15,949 bases of DNA from Volvariella volvacea V23. Its lineage: Eukaryota > Basidiomycota > Agaricomycetes > Agaricales > Pluteaceae. Shown here piece by piece: positions 1-8,610 of the stretch. Below the pieces are notes generated by a model, which saw only the letters and a program-made list of their open reading frames with translations, was not told the DNA's origin and did not search any database. The stretch covers positions 2,762-18,710 of the forward strand of contig KB722746.1 in assembly GCA_000349905.1 (NCBI GenBank), read 5' to 3'. Within the stretch, counting starts at the first letter, position 1. Every line of letters starts with the position of its first letter. The position numbers were made by a program, and so were the translations under genes.

Positions 1-428
1 CCGTTCTGCAGCAATGTCATCCCGCGACCTTGTAAACCTGCAAGGTCTGCCATTTGCAAGAAGGGCCGGTTAGAGTATATGGACCCGTGTTTCTCGAGTA
101 AGTCTACGGCCACTGGAAAGGAGTTGACAATGAGCCATGGCCTGCCGAATAATGAAATGTAGGTCATGTCCCCTGTACATGAGTGAAGTCAGTCAGTTGG
201 CATGTCATTCTAAGTGGAAATTGTGCGGTACACACCATATTGTTTCCCCCATTCCGCAAATGTGATCCAAGGCATAGATTTTGGCATATCAAGTACATTT
301 CCAATTAACGGAAGACCTTTAGGACCTGGGGGTAACTTTTTCCGCGAGAAAGTCTTGCTGGCGATTAAGAAGGCAACAAGAATCGCTATGCTAGTGAAAG
401 CTGTTTGAGTCGTGAGATCGAAAGCCAT
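1..428 (-). CDS. Cytochrome P450 monooxygenase, N-terminal part (runs off left edge)
   Basis: Haem-thiolate monooxygenase anchored in the ER membrane; these enzymes take electrons from NADPH-P450 reductase. Only about 121 residues are visible. Exon 1 is 428-236, a 63-nt intron covers 235-173 (GTGTGT..ACAG), and exon 2 is 172-1 and continues past the edge. The protein starts with a hydrophobic anchor (about residues 8-24), then a basic stretch (SRKK) and the proline-rich hinge PPGPKGLPLIGN, typical of microsomal P450s. Next come WGKQYGDMTYISLFGRPW and NSFPVAVDLLEKHGSIYSNRP, which match the beta-1/helix B region of basidiomycete P450s. The oxygen-binding helix I, ExxR and haem-cysteine motifs would lie beyond the window, so activity and clan cannot be judged. 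I chose the ATG at 428 over the in-frame ATG at 470. It sits in CCATGG, gives a normal anchor, and lies about 65 nt below the TATA box, while 470 is too close to that box to be in the transcript. Confidence 0.9.
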
Positions 429-487
429 GGGTCGAGTGCTAGGAGTGCTACTGCACAGATAGAGAGACATTAAGGGCTAAATTTGGA

Positions 488-495
488 CTTTTATA
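488..495 (-). promoter_or_regulatory. TATA box of the P450 gene
   Basis: The minus strand reads TATAAAAG here. If transcription starts about 30 nt downstream, as is usual for a TATA promoter, the start site falls near 465-460. That leaves a leader of roughly 35 nt before the ATG at 428. The motif is seen directly; its use is inferred. Confidence 0.55.
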
Positions 496-1622
496 GGATA
501 GTGGCTGTTCCTGGAGGATCGCCGTGGCACCCGGCCCGTTTTGTTTTGGAAGCTTGCGGTGGGTTGGGGTATCGGAGTAGTTTCAATACTCATAGCCTTT
601 CCTGCCGGATCAACCCATCTACTGAATAGAACCGTTTGAGATCGCCTCATTCCCTAAGTGTCGTCGAATCCCTACGTACTTGATCTGCGGATTCCACTAG
701 CATGCACATCGCATACAGGTGTGCTATAACGACCTGATGGATAGAAATTCGAAGCTCGAGGTTAATAATTCAGGTAACATTAATCATTCCCTCACATCAC
801 GAACCGACGCGATTCCGGCAGAACAGACTCAGAAGGACCTGTGGGCCATGGAGCAGTTAGCTGGGTATGGGTACCAGTAGGCATGAGGCGCTGGAGGCAG
901 TGGACTTGGTGAATGATCGTATGGGCTAAGAGTAAGTCGGAGAGTGAAGCTGTACTTGCAGGATAGGGTATCGGGTTTCACGTCTGCGCTGGCCACTGAG
1001 CGGGTTCAGGAACAAAGGATAAGGGTTTAGAGAACACCAAAAGAACGGGACACGAATTCATACGCTCCGAGGTGGTCGCAGAATGACGACACAGGCACTA
1101 CATACAACAGGGGAGGTGTGCGAAGTACAAAAAATGGCACAACAACAACAAACATCAATGCAAAGGGAAGGGGTCGTATCGTGATGTCGTAACAATCAGA
1201 ACAGAACGCACGGGGAAAACAGAAGGGAGATGAGACGTATAGATTGGTGGTCGTAAGTTTGTCGTAACGGGTCGTGTCGTATTCGAGTCGTGAATTAGTA
1301 AGGCCTGAGCGAAGCGATCAGAATAAATATGAGTGACAGGATCGTGAAAAGACAGGAATTTGTTGTGGCGTGGTGTTGTGGAATTAGTCATAAATGCAGA
1401 GATATATTGCTGGAGTTGGTGCTGGATTAGTGATCCAAGAGGGTTGGAACGCTTCGAAATGACAAGTAGCCATATAACCCATGTGTCCCAGGAGACTTCT
1501 TTGATCATCGAGGTCTGTGGGGAAATGACACACGATCGTGATTCGAATATGTTTTCCGTGAAATTGGACCCCCCAAGCGCTCGGTCCCGAGTGCAAATGC
1601 ACAAGGTCCTAAGGCTCAAGCC
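496..1622. other. Intergenic region between the DUF4203 gene and the P450 gene
   Basis: No supported gene. The flanking genes are in tandem on the minus strand, so this stretch holds the 3' UTR and polyadenylation region of the DUF4203 gene (right part) and the upstream promoter of the P450 gene (left part). Open frames on both strands at 1155-1710 overlap one another, show no family motif and have no sign of splicing, so I treat them as chance. Visible structure is limited to a short AAC-repeat patch near 1138-1152 and the ACGAC cluster listed separately. Confidence 0.6.
1173..1291 (-). repeat. Seven-copy ACGAC motif cluster in the 3' flank of the DUF4203 gene
   Basis: GTCGT on the plus strand (ACGAC in the sense of the upstream gene) occurs at 1173-1177, 1186-1190, 1250-1254, 1261-1265, 1271-1275, 1276-1280 and 1287-1291. 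The last five lie within 42 bp. Several copies extend to TACGAC. The cluster lies about 330-450 nt past the DUF4203 stop codon, so it may or may not be in the mature transcript. The copies are seen directly; no function is established. Confidence 0.5.
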
Positions 1623-3951
1623 TCACTGCTGCCTAGCGCGGTCTTTCACATCTTCCCAAAATTCTTGCCATCGTCTCTTAGTCTTGTTCTTCGCCCCTTC
1701 GGCACCATGAGCATGATCTCCTCCTTCTAGATCCCGCTCCTCTGGTCCATCGATCTCATCATCTTCAGGTGGTGAATCGTGCACACGTGGTTGTACTGGA
1801 CTTGCCAGTGATCTAGAGTTACGACGATCACTAGAGCTAGAGGAAGAGGGAATTGGGCCTGAGGATGGAGATCCAGATCCATTCCCATTCACAGCCGAAA
1901 CTAAGGCTGTCTTGTGGGCAGCGTTGATCCTATCAATGGCTCGAATTAGGGATGGTGTTGCTGGGACTGGTATGGGCATCGGGACCGGGAAAGGCTTTGC
2001 TGGGGATCTGCCGGGTGAAGATACTGACGCTGGTGCTGGTGCTGGTGAAGGTATTGGCATCGGTGGAGGCGATGTTGTTAATGGCGGTCGAGGTGAGACT
2101 GGGGATGTAGGTACAGTAGAGACGGTCTGAGTATTCTGCCTTGACATAAACCTTGGCGTCCATTTATCCCCTCTCCCCTCATTACGGTCACCAAAGGAGT
2201 GACGAAGGTTCGTTAGATCCTCTTCGTAGTCAGAATACTCCACTGGTCCAGGGGATTTGGGTAACGGGGGAGGAGACCGAACACCATGAAGGACGCTATT
2301 TTGTATGACAGGTGTCCCAGGTCGAGAAGAAATTGCCACACTCCCAGCTTTAGGCGCCTTCGTCGTAGGCCTTGCCGCTCCAACCAGCGTCGGTGTGGAC
2401 CCAGACGCGTTCGCATGATGCATCCACGGTTTGGTGGGAGTTCCTCCTAAGTCTACTCCACTCTCTTCACCAGAGGAAGCTTCATCCGAAGATAAATCAC
2501 CCAAAGGTTTGAATTTAACTGGCTTCCGGCCCCCTCCTAAACCACCGCTACTACCGGAATGCGATCCTGATCTCGTCGCAGATGACCCTGACGCAGATCC
2601 CGATGATGATTTGCGGAACCCTGTCGCTATTCCACCTAAACCCTTTCGTTTCTTCTTTCCGAGCTTATTGGGCTTGGTGAGAAACCCAGGAAGTTGCGCT
2701 AAAGATGGTGAAGCGGAAGGTGGTGGATTCTTGAAGTCAAGTTCGTCAACGGGTGTTGTGTTAGTATCAGTATTGGTCGTGGTCGTAAGTCCTCTAGTAC
2801 GTGATGGGATATTGGAGTTGGTAAGCGTATTATCAAGAGAAGGGATCTTGTGGTAAGGCGAGTCGTGATTGGTCAAGGTGTCCTGGGTGTGGATGGATTG
2901 AGGAGGAGCGGTTTTAAGGAGCCTGGGATTGATATGCCAATGAATGCCGGGGGTGAGAGTATTTCGACCTAACAATCGGTCCCAGAATGTAGGTGGTTTA
3001 GGTTGGAATGTCCCTGCTCTATCAACTTGATTTGGGAGGCTGTAGGCGTAATTCGCTAGATAGGCATCCCATTCCTATGGCAAAAACACGTTAAAGGCTG
3101 AACGAAATAAGTAGTATTCGGTTGAGGCTCACTTGATCAGGACATTCTCCGATCTTTTTGTGCAAGAGCCAGTCCACCGCTACTCCGGCGACCATCATTA
3201 GACACCACCCAGCACTCAACCCTTGCTCATGTGACCCTCCCCACTCAAGATGGTCTTTCACCCACAGTCTCTCCCAGACATTTCCCCATGCCTTGATATT
3301 CCTCAACAAAGAAATAGCTAGCGTGACCCCGAAGGAACCGGTGGAGGCATTGGCCAATCGTAGCGAGAATCTCCAAGTGCGTTCAAATGGTATAACACAA
3401 AGGATGAGAAATAATGGCATGCAGATGCCCACAAAGATTAGCCGACTTTGAAGGGATGGATGAATCATTACACATAGTGACACTGCAAAGGTCGCTCCTC
3501 CCGATATACCGGTGAAGATTGTAGCAGGAAGCCGATGTCTACCACCAGCGAGGGTCGTAGCTACACTTGATAACAGCCAGACTGCTAAAAAGGCAGAAGA
3601 TGATAGTGGTGCCATAGTGGGTGATCTAGCTGGGATGACCAGACTAAGAAACGTGGATAGATGAAGACCAAAGAGGAATCCCGAGATCAGACCACCAAGT
3701 CCGCCTTGTAGAGGGTACCACGATGAGATTTTGTCCCAGAGAGACTTGTTCTTGAGGGGGTTGTTGTATTCGTTGCTGTGGTGGGACGGGAAGGAACGTG
3801 TTCGGTCCAAGGTGAGGAATGTACCGGCAAATGCAGACGTGAGGGATAGGAAGAGGAGAGGAAGGCTGTAGGCTAGTCGTTTTGGTGTTGATTCGAGTAG
3901 AGAGATGAGTGTGTATCGCACAGCGTCGGTGGTAGTGTTAGCGTCTGCCAT
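1623..3951 (-). CDS. DUF4203 (TM7S3/TM198-like) seven-helix membrane protein with a long disordered tail
   Basis: Predicted integral membrane protein of unknown function. There are two exons, 3951-3133 and 3074-1623, joined in phase 0 across a 58-nt intron (GTGAGC..CATAG), giving 756 residues. The first 265 residues hold seven hydrophobic segments, at about 27-46, 83-106, 117-136, 142-164, 170-188, 203-218 and 244-263. TM2 is glycine-rich (GGLGGLISGFLFG). This number and arrangement fit the DUF4203 fold found in TM7SF3 and TMEM198. Exon 2 opens with EWDAYLANYAYSLPNQVDRA and FWDRLLGRN, which I recall as conserved just after the membrane domain in fungal members. The rest is low-complexity: a Lys-rich patch (KLGKKKRKG), Ser/Gly runs and a Pro/Ser/Ala-rich stretch, then an amphipathic end, RRWQEFWEDVKDRARQQ. 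The start ATG has good context (GGCAATGGC). It is divergent from LSM8. Family assignment is from recalled pattern, not a search. Confidence 0.8.
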
Positions 3952-4241
3952 TGCCGGGAGTTGGTGATAAGATAACCGAAAAAGACTGAGGGTTAATGTC
4001 GTTGAACTGTCGTTATCATTAGAGAATCCAGCGGATCAGCGTGAAGAGGCGGAGGAAAGGAAAAGGGAGTCCAGCGAAATCCTGCCTTGGGGGCGTCGTA
4101 AACGACGAGGAGGAGGGAAGGGAAAATGAGGTGACTTGACTCTGACGTCGCTTGGCAAAGGGCAGGAGAGGGCACAAGACCAAATTCAGACTCCGATCAT
4201 AGTGGGACACGCTCAGCAGCGTCTGTGCTCACCTTCATCCA
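3952..4241. promoter_or_regulatory. Shared divergent promoter between the DUF4203 gene and LSM8
   Basis: Only 290 bp separate the two start codons, so both promoters must lie here or extend into the neighbouring gene. There is no clear TATA box. Purine-rich tracts at 4044-4072 and 4107-4122 read as CT-rich tracts on the minus strand, the kind often seen just upstream of fungal start sites, and would serve the DUF4203 gene. Small open frames across these tracts are low-complexity shadows. Confidence 0.6.
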
Positions 4242-4831
4242 ATGTCCAGCCTACAAGGCTATGTTGATCGTGAGTCTGCTGGTCTTTCGTGTTCTAGATT
4301 TCGTGGCTGATCAATGAGCAAAGGTCGAGTTCTGCTCACTTTGCAAGATGGCCGTATTATCATAGTATGTGCGACAACCTGGGCTCAAACAATCTCAACT
4401 AACGTTACCTGGTGCTATGGCTCGATGCGGTTATAACGTGGACGCGTAGGGCACCATGGCTGGTTATGATCAAAAATCCAATGTCGTACTTTCCGATTCC
4501 AAAGAACGCGTCTTCAGTATGGACGAAGGTGTGGAAGAGATTCCGTTAGGTCTTTACCTAGTCAAGGGCGACATGATGTGCGTTCCACTCTTCTTTTCAT
4601 ACGACACCTTGACTGCTTTCTGTCCATCGACACGCATATCATTAATATATTTCCAAACGTGTCATTGATCTTCTCGTCCTCCTCTTTCCTTTCCTCCGCG
4701 TCCGAGATGGAATGCATATAACTAACTATTCAGTGTATAGCGTGTTGATTGGACAGTTGGATGAAGAGATTGATAAAGCAACGGATCTGTCTACTATCCG
4801 GGCAGATCCCATTCCTCCTATACGCTACTAG
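4242..4831 (+). CDS. LSM8: U6 snRNA-associated Sm-like protein LSm8
   Basis: LSm8 is the subunit that defines the nuclear LSm2-8 ring, which binds the 3' oligo-U end of U6 snRNA and helps U4/U6 assembly during pre-mRNA splicing. Four exons (4242-4269, 4324-4364, 4450-4577, 4741-4831) join in frame to 95 residues; the human protein has 96. The product starts MSSLQGYVDRRVLLTLQDGR. Sm1 has GYDQKSN (residues 28-34), with Asp30 and Asn34 where Sm proteins contact RNA. The LSm8-typical ERVFSMDEGVEEIPLGLY (42-59) follows, then Sm2 VKGDMIVLIG (61-70) and the conserved tail DEEID...IRADPIPPIRY. Introns are 54, 85 and 163 nt with GTGAGT, GTATGT and GTGCGT donors. Intron 3 has two nearby AG acceptors; only the distal one keeps the frame. 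The first two exons are only 28 and 41 nt, so automated prediction could miss them and start wrongly at the internal ATG at 4456. Confidence 0.95.
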
Positions 4832-5186
4832 CCCAAGACGGCTAGAGCATACAGGTAAGGCTAAGGAGGAAGTGGAGGGCGATGGATGAGTCAGGGCAAG
4901 GGCGATAGTGAAGTGGTGGATCTGTAATTGAGCATGATGTTCTTCGAGACGGTCCTTCAAGTTCAAACATAAGTGTGTGATAAAACTATCCTCCAAGAAC
5001 GATTCTCACGCGTGTTATCTTAGCTACTTAAATATTTGCTATGCTCATAGATCCATCATGAAATATCAGCCCCCCTCATTTCTCGTCCTCAATTTCTGAT
5101 TTCGAATGCCAACCGACGTTAGTGCTCTCGTCGGTGTAGAGGTTCCAGGCGCATGAATCGCACTTCCAATTTAACGTTAGTGCATT

Positions 5187-5514
5187 AAGAACTCTTCTAC
5201 CATCAGAGTTCTTCCTTCGCTTCCGATTCTATGATATCATCTTACCCCTCCGCGCCCGTGGGAGGGCCTTTTCCGAACTAACACCAGGCAAGTCAAACGG
5301 ATGTACATTGATGTTAATCACTCCACCAAACTATATATCTAATTGTGGATGCTATGTTGTCTTGCCTCTGGGTTGATGGTTGACACGGCCTTAACGAGCT
5401 AAATCGTTAAGTTGATAGCACTCGCCCTAGATGCCAACACTACTGCTCTGGCTCCGGGGTCCCGCAATGGGACCTATTAGGTCACGATAACTCTTCTGCA
5501 CCCCAAGGTGTGCA
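5187..5514. repeat. Run of six short inverted repeats
   Basis: Hairpins read by eye: 5187-5195/5205-5213 (AAGAACTCT and its complement, 9-nt loop); 5231-5240 (ATGATATCAT, perfect palindrome); 5246-5251/5261-5266 (CCCTCC/GGAGGG); 5390-5397/5404-5411 (CTTAACGA/TCGTTAAG, 6-nt loop); 5458-5463/5469-5474 (GGTCCC/GGGACC, 5-nt loop); 5497-5504/5507-5514 (TGCACCCC/GGTGTGCA, one mismatch). There is also a 10-bp direct repeat, ACGTTAGTGC, at 5116-5125 and 5174-5183. The repeats are seen directly; I cannot say whether they are transcribed. Confidence 0.5.
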
Positions 5515-6310
5515 TTTCATATCTGACCAGTTTTGTCTGTATCCATACCTAGTTCGACACTCGTTGAGGACTTTACCATTGTGTCTTCTCCATCAGAGTC
5601 CCAGGCCGAACTGGCCGTGACTCCCGAAAACTCCTCCGTATGCATATATACAGGAATTCCACGCATGAAGTATCTAGTAACCTTATCTCGTCATGATCTC
5701 ATGTCGATATTTCCTCATAACCCTGCGCATGTCTTGCAGCCTGAAGTATCTAAGGTCCCCCAAGGCGTGGAAAATATTCAAAATTAATCCTTCCAAGTCC
5801 GAAAAGCTCGTGTGTATATTCTGCGTTGACGTTCATTCCCACCGCGACGGCTGAAGATGACAACATTGTTTTCGTGGAAGTCTATTGGGGTCCAGCCATC
5901 TGGCCGTATGTAAGGCTTGAGAAGCCATATTCGTGTATTGTGTAGTGCATCCCTGCCGTCGAGAAGTCTTGAATTACAACATCCAGGCCGTCAAGATTCT
6001 AGGTCTTTAAGCTTGTGCGTTTCTTGGTTTCTTGACTCTCGCCACCCTGGTCCCGACCCCTGAAGCGTGAGTGCCGCGTCTGTGTGCTGAATAAGAGTGC
6101 TTAGTGATTTCAGACACCATGGCGGCCAGAAATATAAGAGGACTTAGTCTTTTGAGCGAATGTCTTTGCACGTCAAAAAATTTAAAGACCAAGAGATTGT
6201 TCGCTGGTTTAAGGCACTTGGGGTTGTTAGACAAAAGGCTTAGGATTGAGTCGAAGCTTAGACACTGCTGAGTGCGTGTACATGTTACCTTGTCTTCTGG
6301 CATACCTATA

Positions 6311-6433
6311 GTGCGCACCAAATGCCTGTATATAGTTGTGCGTCGACGCTGTGTACGTACACGCGGTGGCATTTGTCCGGTCGATCCGGGAAATACAAAC
6401 CTTCCTGTAAGCTCGGCTGTGGGTTGAGCTCAA
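6311..6433. repeat. Cluster of four perfect palindromes
   Basis: GTGCGCAC (6311-6318), GCGTCGACGC (6340-6349), GTGTACGTACAC (6351-6362) and TTGAGCTCAA (6424-6433). Two of them are only one base apart. No surrounding gene explains them. Confidence 0.45.
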
Positions 6434-6550
6434 ACAATGAGTTGAGGGTCGTATACCTTCTGATGAATGCGAAAGTTGAGTAAGCGCAGACCAAAGCACC
6501 TTAGAGTGCTCAGAATCACCAGCTTGCGGGCCTAGGTGTTTACCGTCGGC

Positions 6551-6924
6551 CACGGCGCCATCGCGGTAAGCTTGTTGCTAAGCTCGCTACCGCCGTGATT
6601 CGTAAGTGCTCATAAGGTACCGCCGATGCGTATACGCGAACACGGCGAATGCGAACCTACTAGTGTACTGTACCCCGAGAGCGAAAATTCAGCGGCAATT
6701 GCAAGGAGGCACTGAATGCGCAGTAAACCCACACGTCGTCTTCGCATCCAGGTCTGTTCCTACAACGATGACATACTCTGTACTATCTGTCTTACCCGTG
6801 CGGCAGCTCGTAGGGAAGTGCGCAGCACGTTCTGTGCTACATCGGTGTATTTGTTTTGTCCCTGCACCTGTATTTCCCGCAGCCGACCAAATGACGCACA
6901 CATGGTAGTGACACGGCGGCCGTG
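6551..6924. repeat. Four CACGGCG motifs, two arranged as an inverted repeat
   Basis: CACGGCG lies at 6551-6557, 6641-6647 and 6912-6918, and inverted (CGCCGTG) at 6591-6597. The first and the inverted copy flank a bulged hairpin in which GCGGTAAGC (6563-6571) can pair with GCTACCGC (6586-6593). The last copy sits in the palindrome CACGG-CGG-CCGTG (6912-6924), and GCGTATACGC (6628-6637) is another palindrome. The arrangement resembles nested terminal inverted repeats of a DNA transposon, but no transposase fragment or target-site duplication was seen. Confidence 0.4.
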
Positions 6925-7088
6925 ATCAGTGGCTACTGGAATTGGGCTGTTGACGTCGTGCTAGTGTAGTGCCCTGTTATTAGGATATTCCATGGGATTG
7001 TGGACGGTGTATATACTATGGCGATGCTAGACTACTGGCATCATTAGGGGCACAGAGATAATTAGCAGGATAGGGAATCGAGGACATA

Positions 7089-7209
7089 CTGTATACAGGG
7101 GCCACCGGTCATGCGGGGTGCTTCTGAGGACCTCAGGTGATTGATGCACCGCTCTGGCGCTGCTAGAATGACACCTTTATCAAACGTTGATATGATCATG
7201 GGTACCCAT
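7089..7209. repeat. Palindromes CTGTATACAG, CTGAGG-A-CCTCAG and ATGGGTACCCAT
   Basis: Perfect palindromes at 7089-7098 (10 bp) and 7198-7209 (12 bp, overlapping ATGATCAT at 7192-7199), plus CTGAGG/CCTCAG arms around one base at 7124-7136. A near-perfect one follows at 7411-7428 (GGTCAAGAA/TTTTTGACC, one mismatched pair). The cause is unknown. Confidence 0.4.
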
Positions 7210-8544
7210 TGGATTGTCTTCGAATCCGAAAGAGTTACACACATTTTCGGAGTTCGGAATCGGAATGGGTGTATTTGTTTCGTGGATGTCGGATCCAGGT
7301 GGCTATGAGATATTTGTATGGGGTGCCTGTACAGAAACCAGTGCTGGGCGAGCTGATGTAAGTATTTGTCCTGTCTACATTTTATTGGCGGTCGAGGTGC
7401 ATGTATATTAGGTCAAGAATTTTTGACCGTTTCGGCTGGACGGACTCGGAGGTTCATAGCGAATCCGTTGTTCTATAATTAACTTCAAGTTCGTTGATGC
7501 GCTCACGGGAGATTTATTGTAGAGAACAAACCGAACCAAAGATGTCCGATTTTGCGAAACGAAGGTGTCGCAACAGACGACTGCGAGTGGGTCCACGTAT
7601 AGAATGTCGATGAACGCGCGGTTGGGCGTGGGTTGGGCGCGTACGCGTATCAGGTGGGGCGTCGTGTGCCGTCCAAGTTAGTTGTATGAAGGTGTCCGGG
7701 GTCTCTCGGTATAATTAAGGATGATCAATGTTGAAGGTGCTTGCCTAGCGCTGGAGGCTGTACGGTGGAAACTTTTGGAGCTTGAAGGGTGTTGAGGCTC
7801 GGAGATTGATGGCCATCGCTCCGTGGAAAACATAAGGGGGGCGGTCAAATGCATGGAAGCCATACTGCTACATGCAGTGTCCTATTACCGCGATTCCCAT
7901 CGGGATGAAATGGACGTCATCGTGTATTTGCAATGGGTGCCGTGTTCCCGAAACGCGTTGGACCCCAAGACGGCAATGAAGGTGCGGGCTGTCTCAGGGC
8001 GGTAATGGATGGTGTGAGCGTCGTGTCGGCGAAGCAAGTATATAGGCAATAGTGTTAATATACTGCGAGCGCAGGAGGCGCCTGTGAGCTTGGAGATCTG
8101 ACATCAGCAGATTTGGGTGGGTGGGCCACGTTGTTTGACACCCCGGAGTTGCCCAGGGCAGGGAGGGAAAGCTTGGATTGGAAGGCGGTGTGGATGGCTC
8201 GGCGTGCGCAGCTGTTGCCAAGACGGAGGGCGGTCGACGCTGAGGACGCTGTCGAGGACGATGTGCGGACGCGATACAGCGAGGCGTTGTGTGTGGTGTC
8301 TGCTTGGGTGAGAGGAGAGCGGGAGAGATCTCGATATGTTGGGGTTCTGGCATTTATTGCGGGTGGCTTGGCGGGTGTCCAAGGTCCCTCCTTGTATGGC
8401 AGACAGTCACTGCCTTTCTCTTTAGCATTGGTCTCGTTGTCCTTCTGACAGTCTGCTCCATATCTCGTCCTCATTTTCACCGTGCTGGATCTCGGTTTAG
8501 CAATCGGACGCCAATTCTCTTTCCAATCTAAAGCCAAGCAGAAA

Positions 8545-8610
8545 CCCTCTTCCTTTTCCCTTCCTCCTCCCCGCCTCCCTCGCGCCTAGGCGCCACGCCA
8601 CCTGCTCTTC
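8545..8610 (+). promoter_or_regulatory. CT-rich promoter/leader tract of the flippase gene
   Basis: A nearly uninterrupted pyrimidine tract runs from 8545 to 8580, a usual fungal core-promoter element just above the transcription start. It is followed by the 12-bp perfect palindrome GCGCCTAGGCGC at 8582-8593, 17 bp before the start codon. No TATA box is close by; TATATAGG at 8039-8046 is too far away. The role as promoter is inferred from position and composition. Confidence 0.5.

Larger units (their letters stand above)
4832..8610. other. 3.8-kb gene-poor interval rich in palindromes
   Basis: No gene is recognised on either strand. The left end holds the LSM8 3' UTR and the right end the flippase promoter. 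Open frames are short (mostly under 120 codons), overlap on both strands, often lack ATG and show no conserved motif. I looked for tRNA B-boxes, spliceosomal RNA signatures, reverse transcriptase and transposase motifs and saw none. The interval does hold many short perfect palindromes and hairpins and four copies of CACGGCG (separate entries). It could be a decayed transposon or a region of non-coding RNA, but neither can be shown from sequence alone. The one stretch with a coding-like codon pattern is 8059-8448 (see findings). Confidence 0.5.

Noticed and set aside
429..470. Upstream in-frame ATG at 470 as the P450 start
   Set aside because: It lies only about 18 bp below the TATA box, so it is probably not transcribed. 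It would add 14 polar residues before the anchor, and the ATG at 428 has better context.
1155..1710. Opposed open frames (154 codons minus, 116 codons plus) past the DUF4203 stop
   Set aside because: They overlap each other on opposite strands, have no family motif and look like chance frames in a 3' flank.
2431..2856. 141-codon plus-strand frame, and a 72-codon one at 1912-2130
   Set aside because: Antisense shadows of the Ser/Pro/Gly-rich tail of the DUF4203 protein; low-complexity codons leave the other strand open.
3158..3451. 97-codon plus-strand frame
   Set aside because: Antisense to the membrane helices of the DUF4203 protein, which have clear family character.
4456..4668. Internal ATG at 4456 as an independent 70-codon gene
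   Set aside because: This is exon 3 of LSM8 read into intron 3; the joined four-exon model restores the complete LSm8 sequence.
5533..5787. 84-codon plus-strand frame ending GVENIQN
   Set aside because: No ATG at its start, no recognised motif, and no splice sites linking it to another exon.
6007..6925. Overlapping frames on both strands, some Cys-rich (CTICLTRAAARREV)
   Set aside because: The cysteines do not form a zinc-binding pattern and the frames conflict with one another in a palindrome-rich stretch. No transposase motif was seen.
8055..8537. 160-codon minus-strand frame
   Set aside because: It begins with TTG rather than ATG and is Ser/Ala/Pro low-complexity; it appears to mirror the plus-strand frame at 8059-8448.
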